Below are positions 6,678-9,561 of a DNA stretch of 9,561 bases, piece after piece. Within the stretch, counting starts at the first letter, position 1, and every line of letters begins with the position of its first letter. Below the pieces are notes generated by a model. It was not told the DNA's origin. It made no database searches and worked only from the letters and a program-made list of their open reading frames with translations. This stretch comes from Candidatus Rifleibacteriota bacterium (lineage in GTDB: Bacteria; Riflebacteria; Ozemobacteria; Ozemobacterales; Ozemobacteraceae): assembly GCA_022704885.1 (NCBI GenBank), contig JAKJFO010000151.1:1-9561 (forward strand). Direction: 5' to 3'. A program made the translations under genes and the position numbers.

Positions 6678-7136
6678 TCAGATGCGCGTCTGGTATTTTA
6701 TCGTCTTGAACGAGATATGACGCCTTTCGTAAGATTTCGGCACCGGCCAGCTGACCGTGACTTCAATGACAAAAAGCCGCTCCTGCTCTTCGGCATTCGC
6801 CGCATCATAAACTGCCACCCGGCTTGTCATTTCATCAAAATCGCGATTTTCAAAGTCGATGCGCCCGGCCAGCGCCGCGAATTCAGGGTCGGCGAGCAAC
6901 GCCATATCTGCGCCCATTTCAAGGCATTTCTGGTGGCATTCTTCGTAGGGAAGCAGCATGAGTCGGTCGAGCAGTGAGCGGGCCGCCAGCGCCGCCAGCT
7001 GGTGTTTGCCCATCGAATAAACCTGAACGTTGGTGCTGGTGATCGACAACAGCATGGGAATCACCGCCAGCGAAATGACCATGACGGTGATGATCAGCTC
7101 TATCAGCGACATGGCACTGCGCTTATTCAACAACAT
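6678..7136 (-). CDS. Type IV prepilin-like protein, PilV/GspI-like minor pilin
   Basis: 152 residues from the ATG at 7136. Leader MLLNKRSA is followed by MSLIELIITVMVISLAVIPM, giving Glu at mature +5 and a hydrophobic N-terminal helix. Cleavage would occur after Ala8. The open frame allows ATGs at 7163 and 7142, but GAGGGG at 7144-7149 sits 7 bases before 7136 and only one base before 7142, and the shorter leader is typical for prepilins. After the helix comes a QLAALAARSLLDRLMLLPYE segment, then a C-terminal beta-type domain (RLFVIEVTVSWPV). Length and layout fit GspI/PilV. The start overlaps the end of the 720-residue gene by 14 bases, and the stop is one base from the next ATG. It probably joins the neighbouring pilins in a tip or initiation complex in the inner membrane. 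Confidence 0.82.
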   Translation of the reverse strand: MLLNKRSAMSLIELIITVMVISLAVIPMLLSITSTNVQVYSMGKHQLAALAARSLLDRLMLLPYEECHQKCLEMGADMALLADPEFAALAGRIDFENRDFDEMTSRVAVYDAANAEEQERLFVIEVTVSWPVPKSYERRHISFKTIKYQTRI

Positions 7137-9285
7137 AATCATACCCCTCAAGATTGTCTTCAATTACGGTTGCCAGCGGTGGTTTGGTTGTAGCCATTTC
7201 GGGCGGGTAACTGAACAGCGGCAGTTCATCTCTGAATTCTGTGGTCAGACGATCGAGATATGGTGTCGAAAGCGCGAGTGCGCCTGCGAACAGAACCTTG
7301 CCCGGGTTGGCGTAGGTCAGCATCTGCTCAGGTCCTTCCAGCTCTTTCAGCGAAACGAGATGAACGCCGATCTGAACGTTGTCGGTAAGCTTGATCTGGT
7401 CGCCGCTGAGGCTGACGAAAGTCAGAATGTCTTCGGGTTTGAGTGAGCGCAGGTAATCGAGATAATCGCGGGTCAGCATCATCTGCACCGGCGGCAGTGA
7501 CGATGGCGCGAGACCGCGCGAAATGTTGCCCAGCGTTATTTTGCCGTTTACCAGCACTATGCCGCCTCTGATGTCAGTTTCCGGCGGCAGATCTTCGAGA
7601 GTTAGATCGCCGTCAACCGCTACTACACCGTTTATCCAGAGTTTGCCGTCGGCCAGCCCGACCTCTTCTTTGAATTCTTCCTGGTCGCGATAAACCCTGG
7701 TAATGCGGCCGATAACGCTGCTTTCGACCCGTTCGAGATCGCTTTTGAGTGCGGCAGAATGCAGGTCAAAAAACCACTGGCCGGCAAAGCGGTCGAGGGG
7801 CTCGGTCAAAGTTACGCCATCGCTGCCGTGAAAGTCGCTGAAAGTGAAGACTTTCGGCGTATTATCGGCTGCCAGATTGGCTGGGGCATTCTGGTGGTCA
7901 AAGTCCTGGCCGGTTTCGGCCGGGTTTCCTGACATGGTGCGCGACATATAATTGCGATAACTGCCAGATTCAATTTCAAAATTGAATTTATCGCCATAGG
8001 AAGACTCGCCTGGCGGTGGCAGATACGAAGGTTCTGAAGTGTAGCGCAGTTTGGTGTTCAGGTAAGCACTCGGAAAATCGAAGATCGAGAGCACAAAAAA
8101 GCGATTGAATACTCTGCCGAAAACGTTGCGCACATTGCGCGGGTACGGGATTCTGGCCACAATGGCACCGGCTTCGAAGCTTGCCCCGAGAATTCTGATG
8201 CCGCTGCTCAGGCTCAAAGCCTCGCGACTGGTATCGTATTTTCTGAAGCCGGGGTCGCTTTCAAGCACGTAACGCAGTTCTTTATACCAGGGGCCGTTCT
8301 CATCAGCCAGTTCCCGGCAGAATCCTACCAGGCGCAGATTCGCTCTGGTGTTTCTGATTCGCAATGGTATCGACAGAGTCTTGTTCTGTATATTACCGCG
8401 CAGAGTGTTGACTGAAGCATGTTCAATCGAACGCCCGGTGGTTTCGACCGGCTTGAAATGCTCGACGTTGACCTGCCAGAGATCGGAAAGTTCACCTTCG
8501 CCAGGCTGAATTTCGCCAGCCAGATTGAGAATGATGTTCTGGTCCGACTTGCCGAGGTAGACATAGCCCTCTTTCTCGTTGTCACTGTTGATCTGGTCAT
8601 GAGGTTTTATAGACATACCCAGACATAATGGCAGCCTGGGAGGCCCGCCCGAAGTGCTTATGCTGCTGCCTTTTTCGATCGGAATTATATTTATACGATC
8701 ATTCAAACCCTGTTTTTCACGTTGTTCGAGGTGTATGCGGTCAGCAAAAAAAGCGAACTGCCGCAGCACCGGGGTCAGCGTAAAGACTGTTTTGAAAGGC
8801 ACTTTTACCGTGAGTTTATAGTTGCGCCCGAGAAAGGTAACCTCGTTGGTTATGCACAACCGGCCGCGTTTTTCGCGCGGCCGGTCGCCGGGGTATGTAA
8901 CCATGGCAGGGTATTTGAGCGGTTCTACCTGTTCAAAAAACATTTCGCTGCTTTTGATGCTGATCTGCTGTTCTTCGAAAAGCTCGCTGAGCGTCTGCCC
9001 CGGCACGTAACTGAAACCGGGGGTTCCGCCTTCTGTTGCCGAGATGAAACTGTTGATGAGAGCTTCGTCTTTGTCTCTTATTCTGACTCTGATCTGCGAA
9101 ATCATGTCGCCATAAAAGGCTTCGAGGGCGTATAGCGCCGTCTGTTTCTGGTCAGCCAGCGAAACCAGCCGGGCGCGTCCGCCAGAATAACGGCTGATGC
9201 TGAAAATCAGCAGAATGAGCAGGCTCATCAGGCCGACTGCCAGCAGATACACACTACCGCTTTTGTGCTGGCTCTTATTTATCAT
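7123..9285 (-). CDS. Large PilX/GspK-like pilus-associated protein
   Basis: 720 residues. The N-terminus MINKSQHKSG precedes a hydrophobic helix SVYLLAVGLMSLLILLIFSI (11-30); a prepilin-type cut after Gly10 is plausible. Mature +5 is Leu rather than Glu, as is usual for GspK-like proteins. A helix with SLADQKQTALYALEAFYGDM (42-61) continues the pattern of PilX N-terminal regions. The body (90-540) is a long mixed, mostly beta-type region with no motif I know. Residues 549-590 (INGVVAVDGDLTLEDL, then IRGGIVLVNGKITLGN) carry beta-hairpin repeats of the kind seen in the C-terminal part of many PilX-like proteins. Its position directly before PilV/GspI- and PilW/GspJ-like genes supports a minor pilin. 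The size is well above usual PilX (about 200 residues) or GspK (about 300-350), so it may carry an extra surface or adhesive domain at the tip (inference). The ATG overlaps the preceding gene by 11 bases. Confidence 0.75.
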   Translation of the reverse strand: MINKSQHKSGSVYLLAVGLMSLLILLIFSISRYSGGRARLVSLADQKQTALYALEAFYGDMISQIRVRIRDKDEALINSFISATEGGTPGFSYVPGQTLSELFEEQQISIKSSEMFFEQVEPLKYPAMVTYPGDRPREKRGRLCITNEVTFLGRNYKLTVKVPFKTVFTLTPVLRQFAFFADRIHLEQREKQGLNDRINIIPIEKGSSISTSGGPPRLPLCLGMSIKPHDQINSDNEKEGYVYLGKSDQNIILNLAGEIQPGEGELSDLWQVNVEHFKPVETTGRSIEHASVNTLRGNIQNKTLSIPLRIRNTRANLRLVGFCRELADENGPWYKELRYVLESDPGFRKYDTSREALSLSSGIRILGASFEAGAIVARIPYPRNVRNVFGRVFNRFFVLSIFDFPSAYLNTKLRYTSEPSYLPPPGESSYGDKFNFEIESGSYRNYMSRTMSGNPAETGQDFDHQNAPANLAADNTPKVFTFSDFHGSDGVTLTEPLDRFAGQWFFDLHSAALKSDLERVESSVIGRITRVYRDQEEFKEEVGLADGKLWINGVVAVDGDLTLEDLPPETDIRGGIVLVNGKITLGNISRGLAPSSLPPVQMMLTRDYLDYLRSLKPEDILTFVSLSGDQIKLTDNVQIGVHLVSLKELEGPEQMLTYANPGKVLFAGALALSTPYLDRLTTEFRDELPLFSYPPEMATTKPPLATVIEDNLEGYDYVVE
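7144..7149 (-). promoter_or_regulatory. Ribosome binding site (GAGGGG) for the PilV/GspI-like gene
   Basis: GAGGGG read on the minus strand, 7 bases before the ATG at 7136 and inside the upstream coding sequence. It supports the 7136 start over 7142 or 7163. Confidence 0.65.
7968..7987. repeat. AT-rich inverted repeat, 9-bp arms
   Basis: ATTCAATTT and AAATTGAAT flank a 2-base centre (CA). It lies in the 720-residue gene, over codons for residues 433-440. No evident role; probably chance. Confidence 0.7.
8859..8885. repeat. GC-rich perfect inverted repeat, 10-bp arms with 7-base loop
   Basis: ACCGGCCGCG (8859-8868) and CGCGGCCGGT (8876-8885) pair perfectly around TTTTTCG. In the mRNA of the 720-residue gene this forms a very stable hairpin at codons 134-142. 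No U-run follows it on the transcribed strand, so it is not a standard intrinsic terminator. Confidence 0.9.
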
Positions 9286-9561
9286 CGGCTAACAGTTCGA
9301 CCAGTTCAGACTGACTCTGTGAGCTTTGCGTGCCTGACTGCCTGACTCTGGCTCTGAATTTTTCGCCATGTCTGACTTTGGGCAGTGTGATCAGCACAGG
9401 TTCGCTTTTGCCGGTCGCTTTGACCTGAATACCTGAACTCATGACTTTTTCGACCCGGCCGCTGATTATGCTTTCGCCGGGCCTGGCCCGGCTTTCGCTT
9501 GCCGGCAGTTGCGGCAGCAGGGGCGCAAGTATCAACAGCCATATCAGGCCGGCGGTCAGGC
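9275..9561 (-). CDS. Small exported protein, 5' truncated by the window edge
   Basis: The frame is open from the right edge of the window to the TAA at 9275-9277, giving 94 visible residues. A TTG at 9535 could be read as a start, but the codons before it (LTAGLIWL) continue the hydrophobic core into LILAPLLP, so the real start is more likely beyond the window. The hydrophobic stretch, followed by QLPASES, looks like a signal peptide or anchor. The visible domain that follows, with SIISGRVEKVMSSGIQVKA and EPVLITLPKVRHGEKFRARV, alternates hydrophobic residues and suggests a small beta-barrel (OB- or SH3-like; inference). The tail is Gln/Ser-rich (SGTQSSQSQSE). It overlaps the PilX/GspK-like gene by 11 bases, so it belongs to the same operon and may be an accessory factor of pilus assembly. 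I recognise no family. Confidence 0.7.
   Translation of the reverse strand, partial: LTAGLIWLLILAPLLPQLPASESRARPGESIISGRVEKVMSSGIQVKATGKSEPVLITLPKVRHGEKFRARVRQSGTQSSQSQSELVELLADDK

Noticed and set aside
7137..7163. Longer start of the PilV/GspI-like gene at 7163
   Set aside because: It would lengthen the leader to 17 residues, and the ribosome binding site at 7144-7149 lies downstream of it, within the extended frame.
9306..9542. 78-residue minus-strand open frame near the right edge
   Set aside because: It overlaps the exported small protein in another frame; the competing frame has a signal-like hydrophobic segment, couples to the next gene and continues open beyond the edge.

Overview
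The window is densely coding bacterial DNA: no gene-free stretch exceeds 32 bases, and most neighbouring genes overlap or are separated by a few bases. No rRNA, tRNA, CRISPR array, insertion sequence or phage gene is visible. Several exported proteins, signal peptides and a type IV prepilin cluster suggest a bacterium with a type IV pilus or related machine. The gene mix and the many exported proteins without recognisable families would fit a little-studied, uncultured lineage, but nothing here fixes the phylum.

Layout. Six genes lie on the + strand (1-6133) and four on the - strand (6140-9561). (1) A protein entering from the left edge, built of 16-residue beta-type repeats followed by an Ala/Glu/Lys helix. 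(2) A fold-type I PLP aminotransferase whose ATG overlaps the stop of gene 1. (3) A single-domain STAS (anti-sigma-antagonist-like) protein, apparently with its own promoter placed so that the mRNA would be leaderless. (4) A small membrane-anchored protein with a TTG start, 6 bases later and in the same frame. (5) An exported helical/TPR-like protein. (6) A 921-residue exported protein of unknown family with an internal hydrophobic hairpin. Genes 5 and 6 have the strongest ribosome binding sites of the window and are tightly coupled.

The - strand, read from right to left, holds a prepilin operon: the C-terminal part of a small exported protein, a 720-residue PilX/GspK-like protein, a PilV/GspI-like prepilin and a PilW/GspJ-like prepilin. 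Each overlaps or abuts the next. These probably form a minor-pilin or pseudopilin tip complex, in which the 720-residue protein is far larger than its usual counterparts. The two operons converge with 6 bases between their stop codons.

Most worth a second look: the possible leaderless STAS transcript, twin T8 tracts in the signal peptide of the TPR protein, the exported TPR/921-residue pair, the oversized PilX/GspK-like protein, and alanine at the -1 cleavage position of both small prepilins.
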